Position numbers and translations under genes: made by a program | The notes under the pieces: model-generated | The model's database searches: none | What the model was told of the DNA's origin: nothing | What the model saw: only the letters and a program-made list of their open reading frames with translations | Shown here: in pieces, positions 43,231-53,973 of the stretch | Numbering within the stretch: position 1 is the first letter of the stretch | Layout: each line of letters starts with the position of its first letter | Assembly: GCF_020360975.1 (NCBI RefSeq) | Contig: NW_025408673.1 | Coordinates: 3,782,001-3,846,000 of the forward strand | From: Hirsutella rhossiliensis | Lineage: Eukaryota > Ascomycota > Sordariomycetes > Hypocreales > Ophiocordycipitaceae | DNA: 64,000 nucleotides | Reading direction: 5' to 3'

Positions 43231-46005
43231 CAGTGTTGCTAATAATATAAACAATACGTATATTGGCAATATGGACCCCTCGCAATATTATTGTACTGTC
43301 AAGAGGTGCGTATTGTATTGCGCAATATGGCATTGGTCCATATTGTATTGTATTGCCAGTGACCCAATATATTGCCAGTAAAACAATATATCCCGTATAT
43401 CCCACGTGACCCTCATTATTCAACCGTCGTTGCTGAAATATCGTCACCCTGAAAATCCTGTATCCCAAACCATGACTTCAAGCACTCCAATGCCTGAATT
43501 ACATCACTCCCAAGTCGATTTCGACGGTCTGTGATGGTTATTTTTGCCCCAGAGAAGAGTCTTTCGGGCTCAGCAGACATTGCGGGAATTGACAGTATAT
43601 CCACCGCCATTTTGCTCAGGTATGGGTAGTTCTTTTGCTGTGTTTCCTCCAGCCACCATGCGAGGGCGCTTGTGAACCCATAAACCCGTTCAGACTTACA
43701 ATATCGCTCGTACTCGTCTGTGATAAGTGCTGGTTGTAGGTGCTTGTTTCTCCAATTCAAGAACTCGTTCGTGGTCGTCAACGGAACCTCAGATAGAGAA
43801 GGCGGCTCCACAGGTTTATAATCATCCCACAGTGTCTCCATCAGCTTCTTTGACGAGTCAGCCCACTCCTTCTTCCAGTTTTCGTGTATGTAGTGCCATT
43901 TATGCGAAGGGTGAAGCACAATCGCAGCGACGTAGGCAGGCGATTCGTCAGTAAGACAATAGTACTTATCCATCTTCGCCCAGCCCGAGTTATACATTGG
44001 TGCCATAATCGGATCGTCGATATGTGCCTCTTTTCCTGCTTCAAATTGCGCCAATACGAAGTCCATAGCCAAGAGAACATTGTCAAGAGTTGCAAACGAT
44101 GACTCAAGGGCCTTTGTCGTCATTTTAAGCTTCTCCAAGAAAGACTTGATCTTCTCGAGGATGACCCACTCGGGAGAGAGCTCGTCTCCGGCACAATCTC
44201 CTTCCACCCATTTGTTGAATATCCCTCGACTGCGCCTCTAAGATGCAAGGCCGCTCGTAGCATGGTGTACCACGAACTCCACCTCGTGTCATTATCTCGC
44301 GCAAGCTTGCGATTATGGCTGATGGCCAGAAACTTTTGGCGACGCTGAACACTACTTTGGACGAAAACCACGAAGTTGTGGAGCTTGCCAAGGGGACCCT
44401 TTTCCGCCACGCCTCGATCTCTTTTAGTGTCACATTATGCCCATCACGTTCGTCGTCTTTGAGCTTCTCATTATCGGTAACGAAGAGGAAAGCTTTGGCG
44501 GCAAGGTTGATAATGTGACCTTGGCAGCGGAGTCGGTGAGATTTGGGATCGTATCGAATGTCATATCGACGTAGAAGGCCTGTAGATGTTAGGGCCAGTC
44601 AGAAAAACAGTGCGCCGTACTTACCAAGGGAAAGAGATCTCATCATTGTATCGTTATTGCCTGCATTGTCCATCACAAAATATCCAAGGTTGGCAGCAAA
44701 CCCCAGTCATCAACCACTTCCAAAATTGCCCTTGCCAGGTGATATCCGTCGTGCTCACTGTCGATGTCTTTCAAAGCCAAGACATGGTGTTCCAACTGAC
44801 TGTCTTCTGCAACGTAATGAGCAACTACGCCTAAGATGGCCAAAGAGTTGGGGGAAGTCCATAGGTCGCAGCTGATATGAATTTTTGACTTTGCTGACTG
44901 GATGCGCTGCTTGACCTTCTCCTTCTGACCTTCGTACTGCCGCATAATCCATTTCTTGATGGTCTCGTGTGTATCTGGAAGCCAAGTATCGATATCGGCG
45001 TTGAGGTAGGCTAAGAATGCTCGGAATTCTGGGCATTCCACAAGCCTAAATGGGAGAGAACAGGACGTAATAAACCTTACGTATAAAGCTTCGAGCTGGT
45101 CTGGGTCGATCGAGTCTCCGGATTGATCGTTGAGCCGACGGCGTTTTCGGGGATGTTCTTTGGCCATAACACGAGCTATCTCGAGAATAGTTCGTATATT
45201 CGTGACTTTGGCTGTTCGTGGCGCGCCTTTTGGGAGGCCGTGACCGTCAGGAGGAGGATCCGTAAGGTGCTTGGCTGGGCCGCAGTTCCACCGGAACAGC
45301 AATACGTTTTGTCACAGTGTTTGCAGCGCCATTCTTCTTTTCCGGTCCGCTGATTGTAGTATTTCGTCTCTATGTCCTCGTCTGGCATATGAGAAAAGAC
45401 CCATGATGTTCTTGGCTTGGCCGAAGGGTTTATGGAGGCCGTGCGAGGTTGCGACGATTGGCATTCAGTGGTTTGGGTCTCATCTGGATCATGCAACCGT
45501 GGGCTGGAAATCTCCGAGTATTCGTCTGATATTGACGAATCCCGTCGCGGCGATGTTTGAACAAAAGGCAGGCGTTGTTGAGGCATCGAGATTGCTTGTA
45601 AGTCCTGGGGTGGGAAAGCGGGGTTGAGGAGGAAAACAGTGTTTGGACGGCGAGCCGCTACCCTGTAGGTCTGGATTTATACATACATTTACGCGTTTCC
45701 GTGCGCCAATAGGAAGATTTTACGTCCTGGAGGTCCGCCAGACGAAAAACAATACATAGAACATGCTTATATTTACGCGTGTATTTTGACGCGTCATCAT
45801 ATTGGCGCGAATTGGGGAACGGAAAGGCGAATGACCACCAACCAATACAAACAATACAAGCCATATATTGCCAGTATGGAAGGCGCCATATTGTATCGTC
45901 ACAATATGACGGCGAGCATATTGTATTGGTACAATATGAGAAATCGCGTATTGTATTGTATATACTGCAGTATACTACTTTATTGTCATATTATTAGCAA
46001 CACTG
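43231..46005 (-). mobile_element. hAT-1 DNA transposon, 2,775 bp
   Basis: Terminal inverted repeats of 18 bp (CAGTGTTGCTAATAATAT at the left, its complement ending CAACACTG at the right). Subterminal zones carry many CAATAT/ATATTG motifs (about eight within 43250-43400 and five within 45860-45960), the usual kind of transposase-binding array. It is inserted 60 bp upstream of the chromovirus gag start, in the leader, so it is younger than the retroelement. Confidence 0.95.
43416..45586 (-). pseudogene. hAT-1 transposase, frameshifted
   Basis: Start MPQQRLPFVQTSPRRDSSIS at 45586. BED zinc finger: SWVFSHMPDED then WRCKHCDKTY, with GGTA and HL following. Middle part KIHISCDLWTSPNSLAILGV (DDE/RNase-H-like region), RDNDTRWSSWYTMLRAAL, then the C-terminal hAT dimerisation domain: ALAWWLEETQQKNYPYLSKM and ILSIPAMSAEPERLFSGAKI, then RRNRLGSDVIQALECLKSWF. 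Stop at 43416. The frame shifts near 45300 (inside the BED finger), 44670 and 44200. The enzyme cuts and pastes the element; as read it is inactive unless the shifts are errors or introns. Confidence 0.88.
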
Positions 46006-46013
46006 CAGATGCC
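46006..46013. repeat. Right 8-bp target site duplication of hAT-1
   Basis: CAGATGCC, identical to 43223-43230. Confidence 0.95.
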
Positions 46014-46269
46014 TGCACGAGCAGGGACGGTCGGAGGTCAGACGGGACGAATCCCTTGGTCGGAACGGTTGGTCGGACGACTACACACACGCGTAGTCTT
46101 GGTCGGAACGGACGTGATCTCAGCCTTGAGGATCACTTGGTCGGTGGTCGGAGTCTTGGTCGGAACGGTCAGAACGGATGCGCTGGATTTACGTCAGGCG
46201 CGTGTGACGTGAAAGCTCGGTGCCTATTTGCTTAATCGCTGGCAAGCGATCTTATTGAGCTTTGAGTAG
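46014..46269 (-). other. Chromovirus leader region between the 5' LTR and the hAT insertion
   Basis: The non-coding leader of the retroelement. It contains repeated ttggtcggaacgg blocks (near 46053, 46099, 46158). The primer binding site should start next to the LTR on the minus strand (CTACTCAAAGCTCAATAAG); no host tRNA match could be assigned by eye. Confidence 0.6.
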
Positions 46270-46491
46270 TGTTACGGCCAGGCACATACGAGCCTTGACG
46301 GCTATAAAGATGTATTGGCACTATGAACAAAGACTCAAAGCTAAGGAGCAAGAAAGGAAGACTAGACTACACGACCGAGCGGGCCCTTATATAGACACGA
46401 GGTCGCGCGTGGGCACGTGATGCTGCTTGGGCACGTGACACTGGTGAGGTTCTGCGCTGGCGGCTCTACGCTGGCGCCCAGGGTCGTGACA
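46270..46491 (-). repeat. 5' LTR (222 bp)
   Basis: Same length as 37854-38075 with no difference found by eye; TATATAA box on the minus strand at 46387-46393. The outer edge borders ATGGAAACAAG of the split host gene. Confidence 0.92.
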
Positions 46492-46796
46492 CTTGTTTCC
46501 ATCTCGGCGGTGATGCTCGGGATGTTCACTCCCCGGAAAGGCCCCCAGATATTTTCATCCCCACTGAGCTTTCGACAGTACCAGTAACGGAATAAAGGTG
46601 ATTCATCTTCGAGGTCGTGGAAATTGTGGCTGAGTCTTTTGTGAGGGTCCTGCATACACATCTTGCAAGTTTCGGTGATGATCTGAAAGGGTTGGAATCC
46701 AAGTCGGCATGGTTGGTCATGGCTGCATTCCTTCAGATCAGCATCGTTGACGTGACCGCATCTAATCGAGCCTTGGGTGATAATATGTGATGCCAT
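46492..46796 (-). pseudogene. 5' part of the host gene split by the retroelement
   Basis: Start MASHIITQGSIRCGHVNDAD at 46796. Cys-rich segments (KECSHDQPCRLGF and TETCKMCMQD) hint at a metal-binding or disulfide-bonded region. The frame runs to EMETS and is then cut by the LTR; the rest continues at 37853. No family is recognised. Confidence 0.6.
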
Positions 46797-47256
46797 CGTT
46801 TTATTGCAGGTAGTTTGACAGCGCTTGTTTGACCCGCAGAAGACTTGGTACGGTATTGGTTATGAGTGTGTTCATGTGTGTGGGCTACGCCCTATGTGTA
46901 GATCTGGCATAGCCAGACTAGTCACGTGCGAGTGCCACGGACACGGCTCCTAAAGGGAGCGATGGTAGACACATCTCCCTTTTACACTCTTTGTAGCTCA
47001 ATTTACATCAATTACGCCCAGCACCTGTGCCAACAGTGCTGACCCCGTAACAATGTGTGGGTCATTCAATGCCTTACATGTGAGAGATCCAGCTTCATAG
47101 CTGTCAGCACTCTTTCTGAGCCTACAATTTGAAGAGCTAATACTTCATCTAGAAGCTGTCGCAAAGTTGAAGTCTCATTACTATGCTATGTCGTTGGCGG
47201 TATCACCTGCGGCACACATGCAGGGTGCAAGCTCGGTACGAGTTCAATCTGGTAGG
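46797..47256. other. Intergenic, nothing recognised
   Basis: Upstream region of the split gene. No supported coding frame, RNA gene or repeat. Confidence 0.4.
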
Positions 47257-47258
47257 TA

Positions 47259-47562
47259 ATCGTGCCCGCCCCCACTTTTTCGGATTTCGCTTTTTCCCCC
47301 CTTTTTTTTTGTATTACGCCCGGAGGGTTCCCCCATAGGGCCACGACGCTAAGCTACGGACCTACTGTACATGTATGTATGTGTATTTCACCCGGAGGAT
47401 TTCTCCTATAGGGCCTAGACGTAAAAGCTACCGACATTTCAATACATTAATGCGTAACACCTTAAGCCCCACGACCTACTGTACATTGTTCCATCTCACC
47501 CTCGGATTTCGCTTTGGTGGGTGAGTCGAAGCGAAATCCGAGAAAGTGGGGGCGGGCATGAT
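47259..47562. mobile_element. MITE, 304 bp, with TA target duplication
   Basis: Terminal inverted repeats of about 34 bp: the left starts atcgtgcccgcccccacttt and the right is its complement with two or three changes. TA flanks both ends (47257-47258 and 47563-47564), as in Tc1/mariner/pogo-type insertions. Inside, cccggagg-ttc-cc-atagggcc occurs twice (47319 and 47391) and a cctactgtacat box twice (47360 and 47476). No coding capacity. Confidence 0.8.
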
Positions 47563-47699
47563 TAAGGCGACCAGGGAAAAAGCCAGTACGTACCTACTTC
47601 GTGACCGATGGGTCGACGGGAAGTGGGCCAGATGCTCAAAGTTGCAAGTCACTTGTTGCAGCATGCGCTGTTGATCTCATGCGTAACAAGCTGGTTACG

Positions 47700-47915
47700 G
47701 GCTGGCTGCGCAGTCCCCACTGTTCTGCGCAAGATATTTGCGCAATCGTGCAAGAGCGCAAAGCTTAGCAATCCCACTGGATTCCGGTTTGGGAAGGTGG
47801 CACTAAAAGCGCGCGGCTGAAGCGAGCAAAATTACTAATATCTGCGCAACAATTTTCCTCATGCTTTCTACTTAATAATCATTCCTTGCGCAGCTGGCGC
47901 AACGTGCGCACAAAT
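47700..47915. repeat. Cluster of TGCGCA palindromes
   Basis: At least six TGCGCA hexamers and several GCGCA half-copies occur in about 215 bp (tgcgcagtcc, tgcgcaagat, tgcgcaatcg, tgcgcaacaa, tgcgcagctg, tgcgcacaaa). Chance expectation is well under one. A second, weaker cluster lies at 49812-50112. They flank the gene at 47950-49175. Confidence 0.6.
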
Positions 47916-47946
47916 CCTCGCCCCAAGCCTTGCCTGCACCAGGTTT

Positions 47947-49175
47947 AGCAATCATGGCGGGAGTCAGCAGCCACATATCGATGCGAATCTCCAAGATGCG
48001 AGCGGAGGTGCGAATCTCGCCAGCACGGTCATTGAAGCCCTTCGACAATGCCTCACCGAAGAACAGACCACGGACAAAGCACCGCCTGGGTTCGACAGAG
48101 CTCTAGAGGCTCTTTCCCCATCAGACCATACTTCGCGCGCCTTCCTAGATGCTGGATTCGGGGTTTGGTACGCGTATTTTCTTGCGACTGAACGCAACCA
48201 ATTTCTCAAGGATTCTGCGGCCCAGCTATCACCTTCCAATCTACGACACGTAGTCGCCGAGGTATCTCGAAGTAACACTCACGATTCCGTGAAAAGACGC
48301 ATTCACCACATCATCTTTCGTTCTGACCGTAGCGCTAAACGTTGCAGTAAGTCGTTAAGACTTTATGTTCGCCGTTGGCTAACATTTCAGAACTGCTCAG
48401 ATTGAACAAAGTCGAATTACCCGCTCCACCGGAGGCATCGACCCCCGATCCAAATCCACGTCCTACCCAACGTTCGCGTCTTGATTGCGAGCAGCAAAGT
48501 CTGTCTCGAGAGCCGGACTCGACCGAAACCTATCGTTCGCAATTCATGAATACAGATGTCATGACACAGGAAGATGAGGGCTCGGATTCTCATCCAGGCC
48601 GAGGACGTGCCCAGCCGGACACAGTACTCGCGAGCCAGAATAAGGCTTGTGAATGGATGGCCTTTGATATCGACTCTAGATATCAACATGCCTGGCCGAA
48701 AGCCAAGAATCTTCCCTTCGTCTTCTCACATTATATTTGCACTGCGGTCACCAAGAGGACTGATGAGGCTTCTGTTATGCTATCCTTCCCATCAGATCCG
48801 ACCGATTGTCGATTGGTTTTCGATATATCCGCAAAAGAGGTGCAATATGTCGCTAAGGAAGTTTTTGACATCCATATTCGGGAAGAAAATGGACGACGAC
48901 GTGTCGTTTCTGAGAAGGGTGCGACCATGGACATCAACAGCAGTATAACGCTAAGAGGGGGCATAGCCGTGGCTCTGGACAGTATATTCGGACAAATGGT
49001 AGGTGCAGCAATTCGACATAGTCCGCGACGTATAACCGAGCTTTCAATGGGTGCTATGCTATCGGAGTGTTTATCTATGGAAGTCTGGGACATGGTTGAT
49101 CATCCAAGTCGGCTCAACTTCATCGTTGAGGCACAGAATCTGACCTTATTGTACCAGCAACTTTGGCGAGCTTGA
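47947..49175 (+). CDS. Fungus-specific hypothetical protein, at least two exons
   Basis: Exon 1 (to 48346) reads ANLASTVIEALRQCLTEEQT and FGVWYAYFLATERNQFLKDS. Intron 48347-48390 (44 nt, gtaagt/cag) joins it to KLLRLNKVELPAPPEASTPD. The second exon is a clean frame to 49175 with a Pro/Ser-rich linker and a C-terminal domain (VMLSFPSDPTDCRLVFDISA, SSITLRGGIAVALDSIFGQM, RRITELSMGAMLSECLSMEV). No initiator ATG is found in the exon 1 frame, so an upstream exon or a lost start is likely. The family is not recognised. It points toward the gene at 50562 on the same strand. Confidence 0.55.
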
Positions 49176-50561
49176 TTTAGTAACTGGCATCGATCAAGTC
49201 TTCTTTCTGATTTCCCCCCCAGTTAAATAGACTGAACAACCTTCCGGCAACATCCATTGCCCAGTGGACCTCATGCTCAACCAGCTCTTATCCGCAGACA
49301 TTTTATAGTAGGCAGCACAGTTTTTCCATAACATAAACTCTCTGTTCATGTAAACCCCGACGCCGACTTCCATCGCACTACTAAAGGTCGTTTTGTCAAG
49401 ATCCTGGCTTGGATCCTGGCTTGGATCCTGGCTGGGATCCTGGCTTGGATCCTGCGCTTTGTGTTAGCTACGTTTTGAGGGATATGGATGGATGGACCTG
49501 CCATTTGGATGGCCTAAGATGGGGAGAGGTCTTCGGTATGTGAGACGGCTCCAGTGAATGGCAGTTGACCGTCAGCTCTTCGCCCGAGGTACCTTTGAGT
49601 TCTTGTTATGGATTCCTGAGAAATACAAATGATCTTCTTCAGATACTTCCAAGGGTCTGAAGGCTTGACTGCTGAGTCTCGGGTGGTTCGACGGGAAAAC
49701 AGGTGTAAGCGGAGCTCCTGCCGAGGTGATCCGTTGAAGCCTGACTATTCCTCCTTAGGCTCTGATGACGCAACCTGTTTTCACCTAGATAAATGTGGTA
49801 GAAAACATTCATTGCGCAGATTCTGTGTCTGCGCGGAATTGTGGGTATCTCTGCGCAGAGATGCGGGTACGGGACGGGATGATGCCTAGATTCATGTGGA
49901 GGGATTAGAGCCTATCGAACGACGCTCACCGAGATACATGACATTACCAGGAATTCCATGGCCCAAGAAGTACTAATAGCTACTTGACCGGTTTTATAGC
50001 GCGCTGCTACGTCGACATAACCTGAACAGATGAGCTTTGCGCAGGGTACTGGACAACTGCACTAGCAGCCCAGCGCAACAGCTATAGCGCGCCACGAGCA
50101 GTTGCGCGCCAATGAGTAAAACCGCAAGCAACGTGCTAACGACTTGCAGATTTTTCCAGCCACCTAGCCTGCATGGGTTGATGATAAATTGCCTGCTGGC
50201 GAGATAACCGCGGCTCAGATCAACCTGCGCGGCGCTCCATCCCCGACCCCACGCACCCATTGCTCATCATGAATCGGACTATCGGAGGCTGCGTATCCAC
50301 GTAGGATCATGTACCATGGAAATGGCAACGATCTTATGCGTTCTAGCGGGAAATATATGTACGCGCATGTCCTTCGAGACGATGTTATTCGTCTGGTCAA
50401 TTTCAATAGCCACAGGCGGCTCTCCATACATATATAGAGTGCCCAAGTCAGGAGGTTGGCTCTGTGTTGGATCTTCAACGTTCCTGAGTCTCAGTTATAC
50501 AGGCTCCGTTCTTTTCGATCCAAAATTCTGGGAGTTCGAGTTTTCCGCTTTGTCTGCCACA
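49176..50561. other. Intergenic region with a minisatellite and TGCGCA motifs
   Basis: Contains the 12-bp minisatellite at 49399-49456 and the second TGCGCA cluster. No supported gene. Confidence 0.4.
49399..49456. repeat. 12-bp minisatellite, about 5 units
   Basis: GGATCCTGGCTT repeated almost perfectly; one unit has G in place of the last T and the last unit is partial. Confidence 0.9.
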
Positions 50562-51517
50562 ATGAGCATCTTTCATTCCGATCCTATCCTAGTTCATCTC
50601 CGAGAGGAAGCCATTAATCGGGATGAATGGGCCTCAACTAGGTTCTTTTCGCGATACTTCGCTCGACATATCTTCTCCGAGATTGAGTGGATTCACGGCA
50701 CCGAGGTGCCTCCTCGAGAGCACCATTCTCAGTTGCGGATGGATATTGCTGTCCAACACTATTCGACTGGCCAGAGAACGTTGATGTTTCGGTTGATTGG
50801 GCAGGCAAAGAAAGGACGCGCTACTCCAGCGAAAATCGTCGAGGTCGAAACTCAGGCCTACCAATTATGCCAAGCGTACATGATCGACAAGAGTATACGA
50901 TCAGTCTGGGCAATAACCTACTTTGGTTCCAAGGCTCGTTTGTGGGCATGTGAGCTCAAAGGTTCTGGCTGGCTGGATCCATTTTATCCTCTCGAGGGGG
51001 GACATGGCAAAGAGATGCCTATAGGGACATCCTTGAGTTCGAAACCGAGTTTCTCTGGGCATTTCAGAAGATCAAGGCCATTGCTGTACCAGACCCCGAA
51101 AGCTTCGACGATATCTATGCCGAGGAAGGGAACACCACAGTCACACAAACCCTTGCTGGCTCATCCTACAATCAATCTTCCACTCAGGCCTACCATCTCG
51201 ATGGATCTTCAGCGCAGTCCTATGATGCATCCATGGACGTCGATACGGAGCCGACTTCCGCGTTCACTCGCACAGTCAACGGAAGTGAATATAGTTCCGT
51301 GCAAATTTCCAAGGTCGCAGACGGTTGGACTACTCTTAGGCTCAAAAACGGCAGCAAAGTATCTGTTCGCTGCAGCAAGTGGGACAAGGCAATTATCATC
51401 AACAGAGATGGCAGCCGGAACACGGGCTTTATCGCGGAAACAACGAATAACAAGTACCGAACATGGGATGACCCGACCGGCAAGGGCAAGGGGAAAAGCC
51501 ACGGATTAGTTCATTAG
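50562..51517 (+). pseudogene. Fungus-specific hypothetical protein, one frameshift in a G run
   Basis: Start MSIFHSDPILVHLREEAINR at 50562. The N-terminal two-thirds contains QLRMDIAVQHYSTG, MFRLIGQAKKGRATPAKIVE and VETQAYQLCQAYMIDKSIRS then VWAITYFGSKARLWACELKG, typical of a family often seen in filamentous fungi and usually unannotated. The spaced acidic residues and the E-x-Q-A-Y-Q pattern could suggest a nuclease-like fold, but this is a guess. At a run of six Gs (50996-51001) the frame shifts; adding one base would continue with TWQRDAYRDILEFETEFLW and a Gly/Ser-rich tail to 51517. Its stop overlaps the stop of the convergent gene. Confidence 0.55.
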
Positions 51518-53355
51518 TTTCCAATGACATGCTCTAGTTTCGTTGCCCCGTCCTCAAACCAAAAATGCAAAACACCACTCATCTCACAGCACGTCCAACA
51601 GGGCCCAGCGTGATCGTGAACCCGCTCGATAGTAGTGCTCACCACATTGACCCCCCGCAGTTCTTCGTCCATGTGAAGTTGCCGGCATGTAGCGTTGGCA
51701 AAGCAGAGGTGCGTAGGCATTTCATATTCTCGGGCTGGATCGATGCCCAGTCTGCATTGTCCAAGGGCGCGCCGCAGCCCGTCCTCGTACTGGATCACGA
51801 TGCCTCTGCAGATCGCTGTCTCTGGAATGTAGAAAATTTCCAGTCTAGAAGCGCGCTCGAGCGGGGCTGATGAGAAGGAAGAACTTATCGCAGCCAGTGG
51901 CGGTCTTTCCTGGGGAAGATTGGTGTTCTGCAATCCGTGGTTTTATCTTCAGAGTATGCGCCGACAAATGAGATAGGTAAACCATCCGGCTTGTCATATA
52001 TGAGCGTTAGAGGCTGCTTGATTACTGAGAAGCTCGTCCTATAACGCCCAATGAAGATATCTTCGGTAAATTTTGTGCTTAGCTGCTACCTGTTAGACGA
52101 TTTACTTCAGAATATCACCTTGCGTCTTACCAGGAGACTTTGTGATCTGGTAACATTACCAGCTCGCCTTGGTACGTGACTAAACCCGAACTTTGTGATC
52201 TCGCCGTCGATGGGAACATACACCCAGGAAACCAATTTCTGTCGTGCGGTTGGAAGCGCCTCGAAAGTACTCTGAGCAAACGGACGATTACTTGTATGAG
52301 CGTGTACGGCATATGTTGAGCCGCATGACATAAAGAAAGTGATGCCTGTACAAGCGCGGAGCTGTACTGTACCAAGATGACAAGGTGGTGGTGGTTTGGA
52401 CAGATCGCTGAAGCAGCGTTCCAGAGGAGGTGGAGAAGGTGTATCCCAAATGTAAAACTCATTTGCTTCGCCCGCGGGAAGTTGCAAACGGGCCAGGTCA
52501 AGCTAAGAATAATAAGTGAAAGCCGTCGTCGAGTCTACCGGAGTGACGAACCTCGAACTCTACAAGCACGCCAGAGAAGCGCTCAACAGATTCAACGACA
52601 AATGCGTTGAAGTCAGATCCTGAGCTACTCCTCGACGGGCGCTTGCTCAATCTCTTGATGCGTCGAAGCCCTCGCGAGTCGAATGTGAGATGGATAATGG
52701 GGCTATCAGGGTTGTCGCTGTATTCCAGCTGACAACCGCGAGCCCATGACTTAATATCGATGAGAGGGACGACCGATCGTTTGTGTTGCTTAGAAGCTGC
52801 CATTTCACCGCGAAGGTCCGAGACAGCGGTAAAAAGCCACAGAGGGCTTGAGGCGCAAAATTCCCAGATCGTCGATTTAAGTTCTGGAGGCAGCAACAGC
52901 ATCCGGGGCAGTTCGTCCAGTATCCCATAAGGATTTTGGTAGCCCACAGAAGGTTCCACGTCGAGAGGCAGAGCACCTTGCCAAGGACTCCTCCATGTCG
53001 CTGCGAGCCATAGCCATCGTAGCCTGGGACGTCCCCCCTCCTTGAATTCAGACAGGAAGAGTTTCAGACAATGCGTATGAATTGTAGCACAGTCCCGAGA
53101 CAAACGGCAGTGTCTACAATCGGGTATGCGACAAAACATCCATGGACGATTATGCTGATTCTCGCAATACCCAGAGTCGGGAAATTTGGATTTTCCGAAA
53201 ATGTCTTGACAAACTATGGCGATAACGTCAACCGTAATTCTGCCAGCTCTGAAGAAAATAGAGTGCTCACATGCATAAAAAGGGTCACCGGGATTGAAGC
53301 GGAAGCCACACGCTCCACACCGAGAGTGGACACGTACGTGCTGGTTTTCGGTCAT
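51514..53355 (-). CDS. Fungus-specific protein with Cys/His-rich N-terminus and F-box-like segment
   Basis: Start MTENQHVRVHSRCGACGFRF at 53355. The N-terminal Cys/His cluster (CGACG, YACEH, FCRIPDCRHCRLSRDC) is probably zinc-binding. A segment RMLLLPPELKSTIWEFCASS resembles the opening of fungal F-box-like or 2EXR domains. Exon 1 is 52552-53355. Intron 52503-52551 (49 nt, gttcgt/tag) joins FEFE to LDLARLQLPAGEANEF. Exon 2 runs to 52131 with donor gtaaga. A final exon from 51927 (acceptor cag) reads NTNLPQERPPLAAISSSF to the stop at 51514. The last intron (203 nt) is long and may hide a further exon. Role unknown. Confidence 0.55.
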
Positions 53356-53973
53356 GCTTTGATGTTGTGGAGGTGAGTGATCGGCTCCGATGGATGGAAA
53401 TAAGGGATGCCTCCGAGATCCCGTCCGTCCTGTCGGAGCTCCCTTGTCGGAGATCCCCTGCCAGGTGGACGCCTAGTGTCAGTACGGTGGTTCTGCGGCT
53501 CTGACCTCATGAGGCACGGCGGATTAAACCGTTCGATGCAGCTTGCGTGCCGCTGGCAAAAAGGTTGTGTTCTTGTTGGGGTCCCAAAAAGGGTGTCCTA
53601 AGTGTCCCTGAAATAGGGGGAAATCGGCTGGGGCCACATTACCCGTAGAAACTCACTAAATTGAACTGGTCTTGGCGGTCTGGAGCAGTGGGGCTGCACG
53701 GATCAGCCCCACAGCCAACTTGTACCCAAGATCAATCTGCCTAGTCCCGCCCTTACCACCCTGCCACCACACACAAACGGCCCCCTTTCCGCTCCCTGTG
53801 CCCGATTTTTAGTCTCCCTGTGCACCTTACCGTACTTAGCAAGACTCCACACGTAGACGCGTAACACACCATAATACACACAATTGGCGTCGCGGCAAGC
53901 AGTGCCTCCTGATACAACACCACAAGCCAAAATAACTCGTGATAACCACCCACCTCGCAATACCACATCGCGT
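53356..53973. other. Intergenic, no gene supported
   Basis: Promoter side of the gene at 53355. Short frames only. The last 250 bp border the duplicated block at 53974. Confidence 0.35.

Larger units (their letters stand above)
37854..46491 (-). mobile_element. Ty3/gypsy chromovirus carrying a nested hAT element
   Basis: Full element bounded by two 222-bp LTRs. The minus-strand order is 5' LTR, leader, gag-pol, polypurine tract, 3' LTR. A chromodomain at the end of the polyprotein places it among the chromoviruses. The flanking 5 bases (acaag on one side, ctaag on the other, minus strand) match at only three positions, so a target duplication is uncertain. A hAT element of 2,775 bp sits in the leader. 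Confidence 0.9.

Noticed and set aside
43240..43400. A CRISPR-like array of short AT repeats
   Set aside because: The spacing is irregular, the motifs occur in both orientations and they belong to the subterminal zone of a hAT element in a fungal genome.
47964..48278. A 104-codon minus-strand frame
   Set aside because: The plus strand carries a spliced frame with an intron that keeps phase into the downstream exon; the minus frame has no support.
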